A stretch of DNA of 64,000 nt from Wolfiporia cocos. Lineage: Eukaryota > Basidiomycota > Agaricomycetes > Polyporales > Phaeolaceae. The stretch is taken from NCBI GenBank assembly GCA_029448655.1, contig JACCLO010000010.1, positions 868,001 to 932,000 of the forward strand, in the 5' to 3' direction. The translations under genes and the position numbers were made by a program. The notes below the pieces were generated by a model. The model did not search any database. It saw only the letters and a list, made by a program, of their open reading frames with translations, and had not been told where the DNA came from. Positions within the stretch are counted from its first letter, which is position 1, and every line of letters starts with the position of its first letter. Of the stretch, positions 11,210 to 22,960 are shown piece after piece.

Positions 11210-12186
11210 AGATAGTTGACTGAAACTCTACAATTGTCATAGGTGGGTTTTTTTCTTTGGATGGGTTATACCATGATAGTTGTGTGCATTGTATCTGCCC
11301 AATGCTACCTGGGAATTGATTGGTCTATATAATAGGGGAGGACCGTGTTTGCACATCTGGAAATCTATATCCTTATATTCCAGAAAGAACCATGGCCACT
11401 CGACATGATTCCCTGGTGTCACACAATCATGTAGGTGCTGAGAATGAATGATAGTCTTGATTCCTCACTCCTGCAGGTGTTTCAGCTCAGATCATTACAT
11501 CAATTGCATAAGTTATGCATATTGTAAGTAGCACAGGCTATCAGCCATGCTATGGGATACATCTCAGGTAGGTTCAATGTTCGATCACTGACGCAATTCA
11601 TTGATGATGAGCTGGGCAGCAAAGCACTTACAGATATCAAGCCAATTGAACAAATCCACAAGACAAGCACAGGCTGCAACAGCAGTGTTGCACACACGAC
11701 TCAAGGCAAACATAAGATGAGACGCCCAACATAGCCACAGTGCATGATCTGGACGGTCATTCAATCATGAAAAGATATGGCATCGACAAACTTTAATGGT
11801 CCCTCACCCAGTGATCTCTAGTTGCTCCCCTCCAGCCCTTGCCTAGCCCATATATGTCTTTCCTGGCTGACACTCACATGCAGAAACAGATCATTGGCTA
11901 TGCCTTCTGCATGGATAATGCAAGAGATACCAATGGAGGATTCGAGACAGGTGTGTTCTGCCCGATACCTGCATGAGCAATTATAGTACATACATTCTGT
12001 GTATGCAGTCTGATTGTCAATGTGAAGGCCATGTTAAAGCAAGGGACCACCTTTGATCTAACACGCCTCTATATGGCCTGCAGCTCTGCGCTGCAGATCA
12101 ATGTGGATGCTGTTAATTTGGTGGTTGTTCCTTGTTCCGTCACTTACAATATTATGCTATAGAGCAACTGTGAAAATTGCGCAGTC
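11210..12186. other. no recognisable gene
   Basis: Short ORFs only (for example 11237-11422 minus and 11552-11734 plus), none with a domain I recognise. Probably degenerate transposon sequence. Confidence 0.45.
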
Positions 12187-12545
12187 ATCAGCAAAATGTG
12201 AACGCTCATATCTAGTCTGTTAACTATTGTAAATACCAGCTCAGTAGATATATGTAGATATGAGCAGATACTACGCAGGGTAGTGGCAGGATAAATGAGG
12301 AACGAAATATTATTTACAGGATCAAAGAAGACAGACATATTAATTGCAGGATGGAGATTTTGTTTGTAGGATTAACAAGGACAGATATCTCAATTGCAGG
12401 ATTAATGGCAATGGGAGCTTTATTGGCAGGATTAATAAGGACAGAAATATTAATTGTGGGATCAATGATAATGGGAATATTGATATGATCAATATGGATG
12501 GGGATGTCAATGGCATGATCAAGTTGCACAATTTTACTTATTTAC
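12187..12545 (+). repeat. dispersed repeat with 30-bp minisatellite, copy 2
   Basis: Same leader as at 2.38 kb (GTTAACTATTGTAAATACC, then AGTAGATATATGTAGATATG), followed from about 12290 by about eight more degenerate 30-bp units (GCAGGATTAATAAGGACAGA..). Unit lengths vary between about 20 and 30 bp, so this copy is older. LTR-A2 is inserted at its right end. Confidence 0.75.
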
Positions 12546-12572
12546 AGTTTGTGTATTTGAGCATAGACATAG

Positions 12573-13684
12573 TTTCACAAGCCAATTTCAAGCCTCCAGG
12601 AACAGTACCTTTTCGGAACCCACTCACACTTAAACCAGACCACAACAGCGCTAGAGCACCTCTGAGAAGCACCCCCAAAGCTGGAACCCGATGCCTCAGC
12701 TAGATCCAAGCCCTACATACGAACCATCCTGGGCACTAGCCACCAGCATCACCAGCCATGCCTAGAACCCTCGTCCCAGACCATTAGTCCATCCGCCCAG
12801 TCCAAGGACCAGTCACAAAGCCATACAAGCACAACAGAGCACCATGAGCCAGGCAGCACACCTAACCAAGCCAATCACCTGCTGCCAAGAACTCCATTGC
12901 TCGCTAGCTCACCATCCCATCTTAGCTCAGCAAACCAAGCATGGCTACCCAAGATTCATGGCTAGGACTACCAAAAATTTCCACCTAACCAACCATCTCC
13001 AACACCCCCCATCTCCATGAACCACCGCCATTACTGGCCACACGGTCATTACCAACCACGGACTACATGCCATTACTGGCACAGACTATGTACTATATGG
13101 CCCATAGCCTATGGAGGCTCTAAACCCACTGCATGCCCTAGCCTATGAGGAACACCAGCCACGGGCTACAGCCATGATGTCACCAATTGCAGTCAATCAC
13201 ACTTGATCACCCTACATCACCCAAGGCCATTACCAGCCAGTCCCCAGTCACTAGCAGAACCACCAATCATGGACCGTTAACCCTGCCATCACCAGCACCG
13301 GTCCCAATCATGCTAGAACCCCGGTCAATGGACTTTACAACCCACCATTACTGGCAGAACCCCCAATTAACAAGAACCACCAATTGAGCCTGACAGATTG
13401 GTAAACCATTCTGATCTGGGCAGCACCTGCTACATTGCCATGGACATCTCGCATAGCCAGTGCCCCAATGCCATTACCGGCCACGCAGCACTCAGATTAG
13501 CTCAGCACCAATGCCCTACAGGCCACACACCATAACATGTACAAATAATATAATGGGCCGACAGTCGAGGTAGCACCTCAGACTTGTCTTGGCCATTTAT
13601 GCCTGATGATTACCCAGACCAGGAAGGCACCTTTGTGCGAGCCCCCTTCCCCCAGGTGTGTGCTTCAGGTTGTAGCATGTGTCA
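12573..13684 (+). mobile_element. solo LTR, family LTR-A, copy 2 (1112 bp)
   Basis: Starts TTTCACAAGCCAATTTCAAG (first TG mutated to TT) and ends GTTGTAGCATGTGTCA, flanked by the perfect 5-bp duplication CATAG (12568-12572 and 13685-13689). Internal landmarks shared with the other copies include ACTTGTCTTGGCC and the CCCCCTTCCCCCAGGTGTGT block near the right end. Confidence 0.85.
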
Positions 13685-13804
13685 CATAGCTGGTCCCCTC
13701 AGAAAGCATGTGAAGCAATAGTAAGCAAATGAGCCCATATACCACAGGTCAGGTATATTCACAGCCACTGGCCATCAATGTTACATAATGTTGAAATGTT
13801 GAAC

Positions 13805-14330
13805 ATTGAAAAAGGAAGGCATCGGCACACAGCGGGGTGGCATCTGGGCATGATGTGGCTCCCATCTAATATAGCAAGTCCCTTGCTTGACCAAGCAACA
13901 CCTTTCATCATTCTGTCATACTTTTGGGTGGCTCTTGAATCTTGTCCATAAAGGCCAGCTCTCATCACTATTGATGCACTCAACCTTCTCTCTCCCCCAG
14001 TCCATATGGTATCCTCTTGACATCTCAAGTGCAGTCTATCACACATGCATACCTAAGATGACACCTCCGCCACACAATCTCCCTCGTCTCTTTCTCCTAA
14101 TCTCTTGGTGCTGTGTTTTACCGTCTTTATTTGCAGCCATGGTTGCTCCCTGTATGCACAGTACATCTATTTTTTCTTCCTCTACATGCCCTATTAATCC
14201 GTGATTAGCTCTGCTTCTGTTGAGCTTACAACGCCTGCCGTGATAGGCACAAAACACTGGACAGCGCCCATCACTGCATTCCCTCAGGCACTCCTCGCCC
14301 TCACTGCCCAATACCTGGTGCGCTGACTAC
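13805..14330 (+). repeat. dispersed repeat R5, copy 1
   Basis: Aligns by eye, in inverse orientation, with 26500-27065 (shared blocks such as CACCTTTCATCATTCTGTCATA / TATGATGAAAGGTGTTGC and GACAGCGCCCATCAC / GCAGGCACTGTCC). On the minus strand it holds a Cys/His-rich frame (EECLRECSDGRCPVFCAYHG) that may be a degenerate zinc cluster of a transposon protein. No further identification. Confidence 0.5.
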
Positions 14331-14955
14331 CATGTTCCCTTCCATTTCTGTGCACATATTTGTGCTTCTCTGCCCAGCAATGGTGACTTTAAATATGCCA
14401 CAGTCTCCCTATGATTGCTGTTCCAACCCACATCCTCATATGCCTAGAGCCCCATAGTCATGTTCTCCCCATGCATGGTCTTGGTGTGTGGTATGGGCTT
14501 GTATACCTCATGTCCGGTATGCTTTTCCTTTTCTTGAGATGCTTGACACTCGTGTTGTGCTGGTTGACCTCAATCATTGATCACACACCACCACCATCAC
14601 CGCCTGGCAGTGCCGGTGCATACATCTAAATCTAATATTCAACTTCTGATTCTAATTGTGCAACAACAGCGCTTTGACTTACCCACTGTACCTACCCCAC
14701 TGTAGGCCCCGCTGATGCAGCTGTTTGTGTGCACTGGCAGGGGGAGGCATTGGTGGGGGACAGAAGACGGGGGTGGCTTTCCAGCTTGGGGGGCAGGGAT
14801 GAGGTATATCTACATAGATACAAGTAGATCTACAGTCTCACACTTTGCTGATGGTATACCCCATGGTGGTTGATGCTGATATACATGACTAGATGATTGA
14901 TGACCATCTACGGACGGCTGACTATAGGGTGTTGGAATGACAGCATGGTGGCATG
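14331..14955. other. gene-free stretch with an M4 repeat end
   Basis: No coding signal. A 60-bp terminal fragment of repeat M4 lies at about 14801-14866 (TATCTACATAGATACAAGTAG .. CTCACACTTTGCTGATG). Confidence 0.4.
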
Positions 14956-15225
14956 CATCAGCAAAACATGAGATAGCTTATCAGTGCTGGAGGTGGCTTA
15001 TCAGTGCTGGAGGCACTTGCCATCAAGGAGGAATCTTATCTCTGTAGATAAGCACTTATAAGGTTGACAGCAGAGTGGCATTCAATTGCCACTCTGAAGG
15101 CATTTTATAAGTGTCAGTCAAACTCAATGCATGACTGGGAAACTAACTACCAGACTGGGAAACTGATTATCAGACTGATATAGAATTGTTGTTTAGTAGT
15201 CAGGCTGGCATATGAATTGCAAGAG
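14956..15225 (+). repeat. dispersed repeat R2, copy 1
   Basis: Starts CATCAGCAAAACATGAGATAG and contains the landmarks CTTATCAGTGCTGGAGG (twice), CTCTGTAGATAAGCACTTAT, GCAGAGTGGCATTCAATTGC and CAGACTGGGAAACTGATTAT. The same landmarks occur in inverted order at 42640-42886. It is non-coding and probably a non-autonomous DNA element; the right boundary is approximate. Confidence 0.6.
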
Positions 15226-15366
15226 TGGTTGCACATGGCTTATGGTAGCACTGTGCACATGCCCTCAAAGCACTCATCCCATGCAATGACATCACTGGGA
15301 TGCAGCTTCACTATATTGAGTAGTCCATCTGCTATACTAGGTGTTCTAGGTTTGACAGCATCGTTG

Positions 15367-16438
15367 TGACACAAGCACAACCTCAGACACACACCCGGGG
15401 GAAGGGGGCTCACTCAAAGGCACCTTCCTGGTCCAGGGCATCTAAGACTGCAAAGGCCAAGACAAGTCTGAGGTTCACTCAAGACTGTCTGGCGTTTATA
15501 TAGTCTTACACTATTTGTACATGTTATGGTGCATGGCCCGTAGGGCATCGGCACTGAGGTAATCTACATGCTACATGGTGGCCAGTAAGGGCATCGGAGC
15601 GTGAGCGCTGGTATGGCTAGGGGAGCGCTGGATGTCTATGGCAACGTAGTGGGTTAGGCCTGATCTATGGTTCTCACCGATCAAGGGTTCGCCGGTAATG
15701 GCAGGATTCTAAGTCCGTGATTGGGGCATCTGTGGTCCAGGTTTCCAAGTACTGGTACTGAGGGGGAGGCATGTGGCAGCCCAGGTTCTCACATGCTGGT
15801 ACTGAGGAGTGGCGTCTGCCAAGAATGTGGACTGGCCAGTACAGGCCGTGCGTGACGTAGGGTGATCGAGTGTGGTCGGCTGCAATCGGTACGTAGAGTC
15901 CTGTGACTGCTAGGGTTCTCAGTCGTACAGGTGCTGCCCGAGGTCGGTGTTCCTTGTAGACTAGGGCGGCTGGAGTTCAAGGCCTTCCATGGGCCTTAGT
16001 CTGTATGGTACATAGTCCGTGCCAGTAATGGTGTAAGTCCGTGGTTGGTAATGACCGTGTAGCCGGTAATGGCTGTGGTTCGTGGAGACGGGAGGTGTTG
16101 GGTTCGGTTGGTTGGGTGGATGTGGTCCTAGCTGTGGGTCTAGATGGTCATGACCTGATGAGGTGTGGTTCAGGTAGCAAGGGGTTGGTCTGGTTAGGTG
16201 CTACTGGGCTCATCGTAGTTGGTCGGGGTCATGTGACTGCTATTGGCTTTATACTGGACTGGACATGTGGTCTGGGACTAGGGTTCTTAGGCATGGCTGG
16301 TGATGCTGTTAGCTAGTGCCCATGGTGGTTCGTCCATAGGGCATGAATCCAGCTGAGGCATCGGATTTCCAGCCTCAGGGGTGCTCTTGATGATCAGAAA
16401 AGGTACTGTGCTTAGAAGCTTGAAATTGGCGTGTGACA
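15367..16438 (-). mobile_element. solo LTR, family LTR-A, copy 3 (1072 bp)
   Basis: On the plus strand it starts TGACACAAGCACAACC and ends TTGGCGTGTGACA, flanked by the perfect 5-bp duplication CGTTG (15362-15366 and 16439-16443). It is the inverted counterpart of LTR-A2 and LTR-A4. Confidence 0.85.
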
Positions 16439-16443
16439 CGTTG

Positions 16444-17654
16444 CATGGTATATAAGTCACCTGTCTAGGTGGATTTTCTCTGTTGCTCTCGTCCCTTCAC
16501 TGCAATGGTCCTTCACCCTCCGCTTCACCCAACACCCATGCGCTCCACCTTCGAGCTATGGACATTGTATTCTGTATTGCACTATGGCTGAGTCCTCCCT
16601 CACTTCCACATCCAATCTTTGACTTTTCACCAATCATTCCTGCACAATAGAGACGACCCACCAGTAACAATTTCCTTTATGCACATTCACTACCATGGGC
16701 CAGGTATATCCCGTACTTGACATTTTACTAATTGGCCATGCACAGCATAAATGGTGCATCATACCACTTCCAAAACCACTCCCTATATGTGTATTCATTG
16801 CCCTGGTCCATGCCAGTATGTGCATTCAATCTTCAATTTTTATGCTGACAAGCCATGCACAGTATAAATGAAGCACAATAATACCTTTTCCCTACTGTAC
16901 CAACTCTCTGTATGTGTATTCACTGTCCAGTACGATGCTGGTACATACATTCATCTTTTTTCAACTTCTTACTGACTACCACCAACATTGTTGAGCACAC
17001 TTCCACCTGCATGTAAGGTGCCCTCCATCCTACCCAACATATGCTCAAGCCCGCTCATGACAATGTGCAGCACCTCAAGCTCCTCAATGCTGGGGCTTGT
17101 GGTGGGCATGCTCATGAACGGGCTCAAGGGGGTGCAGGTCTGTGCTGCCTCACTTCTCCCTGACACCCCCTCATGCCTGCATAGGTAACACTCCTCCACA
17201 CACTCGAGCTCCTCCCACTGCTGTGGCACAACTGGCTCTACCCCACCTTGGGCACCTATGTCCTACTGCCCAGCATTCTTCTAGTTTGAGTGTATTGTGA
17301 TCTCATTGAACATGTAAGGTATGTACATTTCTGTTCCTTGACTATAGACCCTGTGTGCCCCTTTTCCATAACCAGGTGTGTATTGCACCACCTTCTGGTT
17401 TGGGACCACTCTGCCACCTTCCCTTTTTAGGTCATTCCCTGCCATGGTGATGGGATCACACCCAACGTGCATGCACTTTCAACAAGGACCACATGCAGTG
17501 CTGGCTCTCCATGGGTGGTGGCAGCAGAGATGGCTGCAATGAGTGGGTGGCCTGGGGTGAGTGGGGCCATTGTCACAAGAAGTTGTGAGCATATCCCTTA
17601 CCTTTGTAACTTGTTAGTTTTCGCATTTCCTTCATCTCACATGACTGGACTGGC
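16444..17654. other. no clear gene; weak minus-strand ORF remnants
   Basis: On the minus strand 17472-17281 and 17229-16969 are open in neighbouring frames. The second has an amphipathic helix-like segment (EELEVLHIVMSGLEHM). This may be the remains of a transposon-encoded protein; no domain was recognised. Confidence 0.35.
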
Positions 17655-18195
17655 ACTGGTGCGGTAGCACACATCTTTATCTTATCTACTGGTAGATATG
17701 GTCCCATCTTCATCACAAGTAGTTACACGTTACCTAGTTACCTCTGTCACTCTCACATGACCAAGTGCACAGGCCTTGCTTTAGGGTAGGGTACTTCACA
17801 GTGGCTGCAATGACTGGCATGTATATATACAGGTAGCGTTCTGAGGCTTAACCTCAGAACTGTCACAGATCGTAAGGTCTGGGACTCACTCCTATTTTTT
17901 ACAGATTTATTGTAAGTCTCCTGGGCTCTGTGCGAGCACCCCAGCCCTCCATGCGACTGTACCAGCGCTACGCGCCAGCCAGCGCCTCCGTAGGTAGATA
18001 AGATAAGATGTACATAGTGGCTAGTGCCTGGTCAGCGCTAGGCCACTACATCACCTGACGTTTGTACATGACAACGCCCCTTAGCTACGCCATCACAGGC
18101 AGCACGGACCATGTCGTTTAGGGTAGGCTATAGTACTGCGCTGCACCCCATGTATATAACCTTAGCGTTCTGAGGCTTACACCTCAGAACTAATA
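17655..18195 (+). repeat. pair of diverged direct repeats, each ending in a hairpin after a TATA-like box
   Basis: Two segments end with a TATA-like ATGTATATA followed 10-20 bp later by GCGTTCTGAGGCTTAACCTC or GCGTTCTGAGGCTTACACCTC, then AGAACT. Each forms a stem GTTCTGAGG/CCTCAGAAC (hairpins near 17833-17855 and 18159-18182). This looks like the promoter/R region of an old LTR duplicated in tandem, but termini and target duplications were not found. Confidence 0.45.
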
Positions 18196-18853
18196 ATCTC
18201 ATCGTTGGGCACTCAAGGCCCCAGTGATTACTCTGCCTCTGTGTGCCAGTCCCCTCTCCTCGTCTCCTCCTTGCTAGTCTGCTGGTTAGCGCCTAACGAC
18301 GGCCTCGACGTTACGACGGTACGCCTGCGTCTTCCCTTACAGGACGACTATGGCGTATGGAGAGAGCTTAGGGCTCTGGTATCACATGCTAAGTCGCATT
18401 GTGATAAGAACTTGTATTCTCAACCTTGGGGGTGAGTCCCCTGGGAACCTTCTCACTACTGTGTGCTGCATGACTGGGCTCTTGCCCCTCTCTTGCTCAC
18501 TAGACTGGGTACTCGACCACCTGAGACCTTATGCCTGGCCTGCTGCCTGCTACTTACAAGCAGGACGTCTCCTGTTCCTCCTCGTTAGGAGTATAGGGGG
18601 ATATTAGGAGGGATATTCCCCATTGCACGGTACGCACGGATTCCCATGTCAGCCATGAGGGCTGGGGTGTAATGATGGGTATGGTGTGCTTCAAGGCAAC
18701 TGCGATGGCAGGGCTCAGGAACAAGGTTGGCAGTGTGAGCGGTACTGGCTCCCTGACATGTGCTAGTGCCGCCCTGCCTCCATTCCCCGAGTTTTTGCTC
18801 TTTCTGCACCATTTGTAGTACTCATTATGTAAGTACATGCAATAAATAAATTC
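18196..18853. other. no recognisable gene
   Basis: Short overlapping frames on both strands without domains. A primer-binding-site-like TGGTATCACATGCT occurs near 18379, in keeping with an LTR remnant upstream. Confidence 0.3.
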
Positions 18854-20090
18854 TGATGTACCTCAAGTGCCCTGGATATATCATCAGTCTGGGCAATTTA
18901 TCCCAATATAATGGCTGAGTGAATTCTGTCTGCCCCATGATAGATCAGCAGGCCTGGCAACTGGTGGCTCTTTCACCAGATGCCACCCATGACTTTGCAA
19001 CAGTTTACTGGATGCCTCAGTATTTTGCCAGATGTCAAAATACAAAACATATTTTATCGGCCAAAACCAGTCTGATAACATATACCAGTCTGACTGACAC
19101 AGACATACCACATCTGTGGGACCAGCCCTGCCAGGGACTCAACCACACCTGATGAGCTACAACCAACCACACCAGCAGTGAACCAAGAGCAATGGCAGAG
19201 GGTGACAAGGCCTTCCCAGCTCAGAGTTGATGTAGTGAGGTGGCATGCACCAGACAAGCAAGGCAAGGCGGCAGTAGACAGGCAACACACAGAGAGGTGA
19301 GATGAAAGGGGCACTACCCATTGTCGAGAATCCCAAAGATGGGGAGTAAGCCCCATCTTGTTGTACTTAAATACATGAGTGTATGAACTACTAGTCTAGC
19401 CCTAAAGTACCAGCCTGTGCGCAGTAACTACAAGGTCATATGACAGGTAATGCTATGTAAATGTGACCATGATGTGAGTACCTGAGGTGCACGCTACTCT
19501 ACAGCACTAAATCTACAAGGTCAGGTGTTCTAAGATGAGACAAGGGAGCGATGAAGAGGAAAGCTAGTAAGTAAGGAGTTAGCCCTGCACCTAGGGGCGC
19601 CTTTGCAGACCAGTGAGGGGTGTCAGAACGCCTAGGGGCCATTCTGTGACACAACAGCTGACCAGATGCACACAGAGAGGAAGTAAGAAAGGGGCTTTTG
19701 CCCAGTTGCTGAGAATCCTAAAGATGAGGTTGTAAGACCTCATCTAGCATACTTATATACATGCGTATACTAACTACTGGTCTTGCCATAAAGTAGAGGT
19801 CTGTGCATGTACCACAGCAGATGTAACATAGGTAACTACCAAGTAATGCTAATGTAGCTAAGTGTGACCGTGATGTGAGTACCTGGTACACACACTACCC
19901 TAAGAGTGCTAATCTACTGAGTCAGGTGGTCTGTACGGTATCTAGGGCACGACAGAGAGGTAATATGGCATAAGGAGTTAGCCGTGGCCACAGCGGCACC
20001 TTTGCAACCAGGTGAGGGATGTTAGACATCCCAGTGGACCATTCTGTGACCCTGACATCACTTTATCTACTATCTTGCCTTTTGCTGATG
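18854..20090 (-). repeat. dispersed repeat R1, copy 1, split by LTR-C element
   Basis: 18854-19089 plus 20057-20090 together match 30788-31859 in inverse orientation (shared CAGTTTACTGGATGCC.., AATACAAAACATATTTTATC, CCAGTCTGACATCACTTTATC across the insertion point, and CCTTTTGCTGATG at the end). The other copy shows the site without the LTR-C insertion. Confidence 0.65.
19095..20051 (+). mobile_element. LTR-C pair: compact element with 5' LTR and truncated 3' LTR
   Basis: The first copy 19095-19651 starts TGACACAGACATACCAC and ends ATTCTGTGACA. A second, 5'-truncated copy follows almost directly (about 19670-20051, ending ATTCTGTGACC). The pair is flanked by the perfect 5-bp duplication CTGAC (19090-19094 and 20052-20056). 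The two share GAGAATCCYAAAGATG, AAGCCCCATC/AAGACCTCATC, CAGCCTGTGCGC/AGGTCTGTGCAT and CACCTTTGCA blocks. A third LTR-C is the solo insert in the gypsy gag (33419-33997). Internal coding DNA has been lost. Confidence 0.7.
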
Positions 20091-20215
20091 TGGAGCCTGC
20101 ATCTGCTGCACACTGTGGAATGTCAAGGTAAGCCTAGTATGTGCCTCAAGCAGAGCCAGATTTGTCTGCCCAAACCCGTATGGCTTGTCATAGGTGGCAC
20201 CAAAGCATCTGTGCA

Positions 20216-20831
20216 TAGTGATGTGCAAAGCACGGCTCAAAGCTGTGAGCTGGGCCTGGCCAAGCCGACTTAAGCCGGGCCGAGCCGGGCCTGGGGGGGC
20301 GGCTTAAGACGGCTCAGGGCCCAGCTTGGATTGTGAGCCGGCCGTAGCCAAGCCCTGAGCCGGCGGCTTTAGGCGCGCAGCTGTGGTGTTGTTAGAATTA
20401 GCGAAAATGGGCCCTTTGGTTTAAGATTTTGCATCAATCCACCTTATATGATCTCAACGACCATTACAATGACTTGTGATCTGCTAACACAGTGCGGAAC
20501 GTTGTGACTACTGTTGCGATCGGGGTTGTGATCAAGATCTGGATTTTCAGTCAACATCATAAGCAGCTGTAAAAACACTTGTAGATCAGAATAACAATAA
20601 ATAGTAGACATATAAGCATTCTGAATATATTGTGCTGTCATTTGAACTGCACAAGCCAATAATTTCGAGGTCCTACATGATTACACATAAGCCCTGGCCT
20701 GAGCCTGAGCCGGGCCCAAGCCGGCCTGAGCCGTCAAGGAGGGCCCGGCTTGACATTCCACTGAGCCCGAGCCCTTCAAAGCTGGGCCCAAGCCCCGGGC
20801 TTTGAGCCGAGCCGTGCTTTGCACATCACTA
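20216..20831 (-). mobile_element. hAT-type MITE, copy 2
   Basis: TAGTGATGTGCAAAGCACGG at the left and its reverse complement at the right, with the perfect 8-bp duplication TCTGTGCA (20208-20215 and 20832-20839). It is 616 bp with GC-rich arms and an AT-richer core. Its sequence is nearly the same as copy 3 at 29764, implying recent mobilisation of this subfamily. Confidence 0.9.
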
Positions 20832-20944
20832 TCTGTGCAATATGGGGTGCTCACCATGATAGCCCTCATCTTCAGTTTGCAACTGCAGCAGCCACCCGTA
20901 GTAGTCACCATATGTATACCTTGCCTGTTTATGGTCATATGGAT

Positions 20945-22960
20945 TCACGGTGCAGATGGTGGTAATTTTGAGTCGATGTCACCAGGTGGCAGTACTGTGT
21001 GATCAGCAGGTGGTGATGGTGGAGATTGTGATGGCAGAAATGGTAGCAGTGGCTGTGGAGGATGCAAGAAGGATGCATATACTTGATGTGCGCATGCCCT
21101 TGCATTTTGGCTAGGATGAGGTGGTACAAATGGCACCTGCCGGGGTCTGAAAATTGGCAATGACAGCAAAGATGGTCCTTGCACCACAGCATCATCTCCT
21201 GACGAGAAGACTGGTGACTCAATGTCGCTGCTCTCCTCGTTGGTATCTGAGCTCATAAACAAGTCCATTTCGACCGACACTGCACAATCCATCAGTTCTG
21301 TGGCTATCATTGTGCGGCCATGGCAATCGCCATCTTCATGGATGATGTTGTTGTTGTGTGCATCGTCATCACCATCCTCATCATCTTCATCTTTATTGGG
21401 CTTGTAGCCAGAAGAATAACATCCGCACCGGGGATCCTCCTCAGCATCATGATTGTCACTCCATAATGCACCCTCTTCACACTCTGGACTCTGCTCATTT
21501 TCCTCCTCCTTCCATGGATTTTGGATCCAGAACAGTGACACCTCTCTACAGATTGCATACCTTGTTGCATAGACATTAGTCCGTTCTCCCAGCTTGCTGG
21601 AGTGACATTCTCTGGTGTTATATCCTGGCAATCCTGCAAAAGTAGATGCATCAGCACACACTCCGAGGCACACTGCCAGAAGTCCCACCTTTATGCTGGT
21701 CTTCACCCTCAACTTCGGTAACCATGTCGGTCAATGAGACTGACTGTGGGCAAGGAGCCTGCGCCACATCATTGGAATCCTGCATTGTGCCACTGAGGTT
21801 CTGCATCACAGTGTTGAGGTCTTCCTCCCCTATGGTCTGAATCTCATTTTTTGCTGATGGCTCTTCTTGTATGCCATCTTCTACATCACTATCATAGAAT
21901 CTCTGGCATCATGTAATCTCGTGGCTTGATTTCCAGTAGTGTTGCATACAATGTGTCAACTGTTGGGCCACAGACAGCATTGCTCGTTTCTTTGTGCTCC
22001 TTAACCTCTTCAAGCGGCTTGTTTTGCCTGTACCTGCTCAAACAAAACTTCTTGATATATGCGGCCATTACCCTGACTTGGTGGGGCATTGACATCATTA
22101 GCTCACACTGCTCCTCCAACTGTATTGCACCGTCAAACAAGGCGCGCAGCCTGACCAGCTCGAGGAACATGCCTCTGACTTTGTCCTCAATCCATTTTCC
22201 ACACTGCTCACCATCCAGCTGTGATCATGAATATCAGCCTTTGTCATGAGAGCTCATCACTGTCATCTCACCGGCTGGCCTGTAGATTGTTTTGATGACG
22301 TTCTACTTAGGTGAGCTTCCTGATTCTTTCTACTGATGGCTTTCACCTTCAAGCTAATGACGTCCCTGATGAACTCTGCAAGTGATGTCAATGATGATGT
22401 CTACAGTGACAACAACCACACAGCATTCAGCATGTCCACACATACCGAAGTACTCGGTTTTCTTGATCCTGGTCATTACTGGTGTCGTTTTTCTTCGGAT
22501 TGATTGCAAGAGGTGAGTGGCTACAGCGGCTAATGTAGCTGTTATGTTCTGGTGGTGGTCAAGTGGCGATTTGAGTGAGTGTGGCCAGTGCACGCCTATG
22601 GCCTTTTATCCCTTTCATTGTATTTTCATCAATTTGGAACTCAGTGAGCACTGCATTGTGTTCAATATCACATGGTCACGTTGTGCTGCGATGTGACTGC
22701 ACCGCAGACAGCACCTGACAAGAACGGCACCTGATGGAATCAAAACAGTGAATAGATCATTTTTGGCTCTATCCTTTGTATATGCTTCATCATACTACCT
22801 CATTGTGTCATTTATTCACAGCTTCTGGCAGCTCCTCAAAGCTGGACAATATCTCCTTCACTAAGGCTTCAGGGTTTGCTATGTCTTCATTCATATGGGT
22901 ACCATATCTCGGATTCTTAGGTGATGTGTAATCATTCATGCACGTGTGTCTGCTATTAGC
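20945..22960 (-). pseudogene. remnants of an unidentified minus-strand ORF set
   Basis: Open stretches 22593-22354, 22170-21892 and 21712-20945 follow one another on the minus strand. The last (255 codons) is rich in Asp/Glu/Asn (KDEDDEDGDDDAHNNN) and Pro at its end. 22170-21892 has a plausible helical segment (VRVMAAYIKKFCLSRYRQNK). No catalytic motif was recognised. They may be exons of a decayed transposon gene; a normal host gene is unlikely in this context. Confidence 0.35.

Noticed and set aside
20945..21712. 255-codon minus ORF as a host gene
   Set aside because: Low-complexity acidic and Pro-rich sequence without domains, in a cluster of repeats and neighbouring broken frames.
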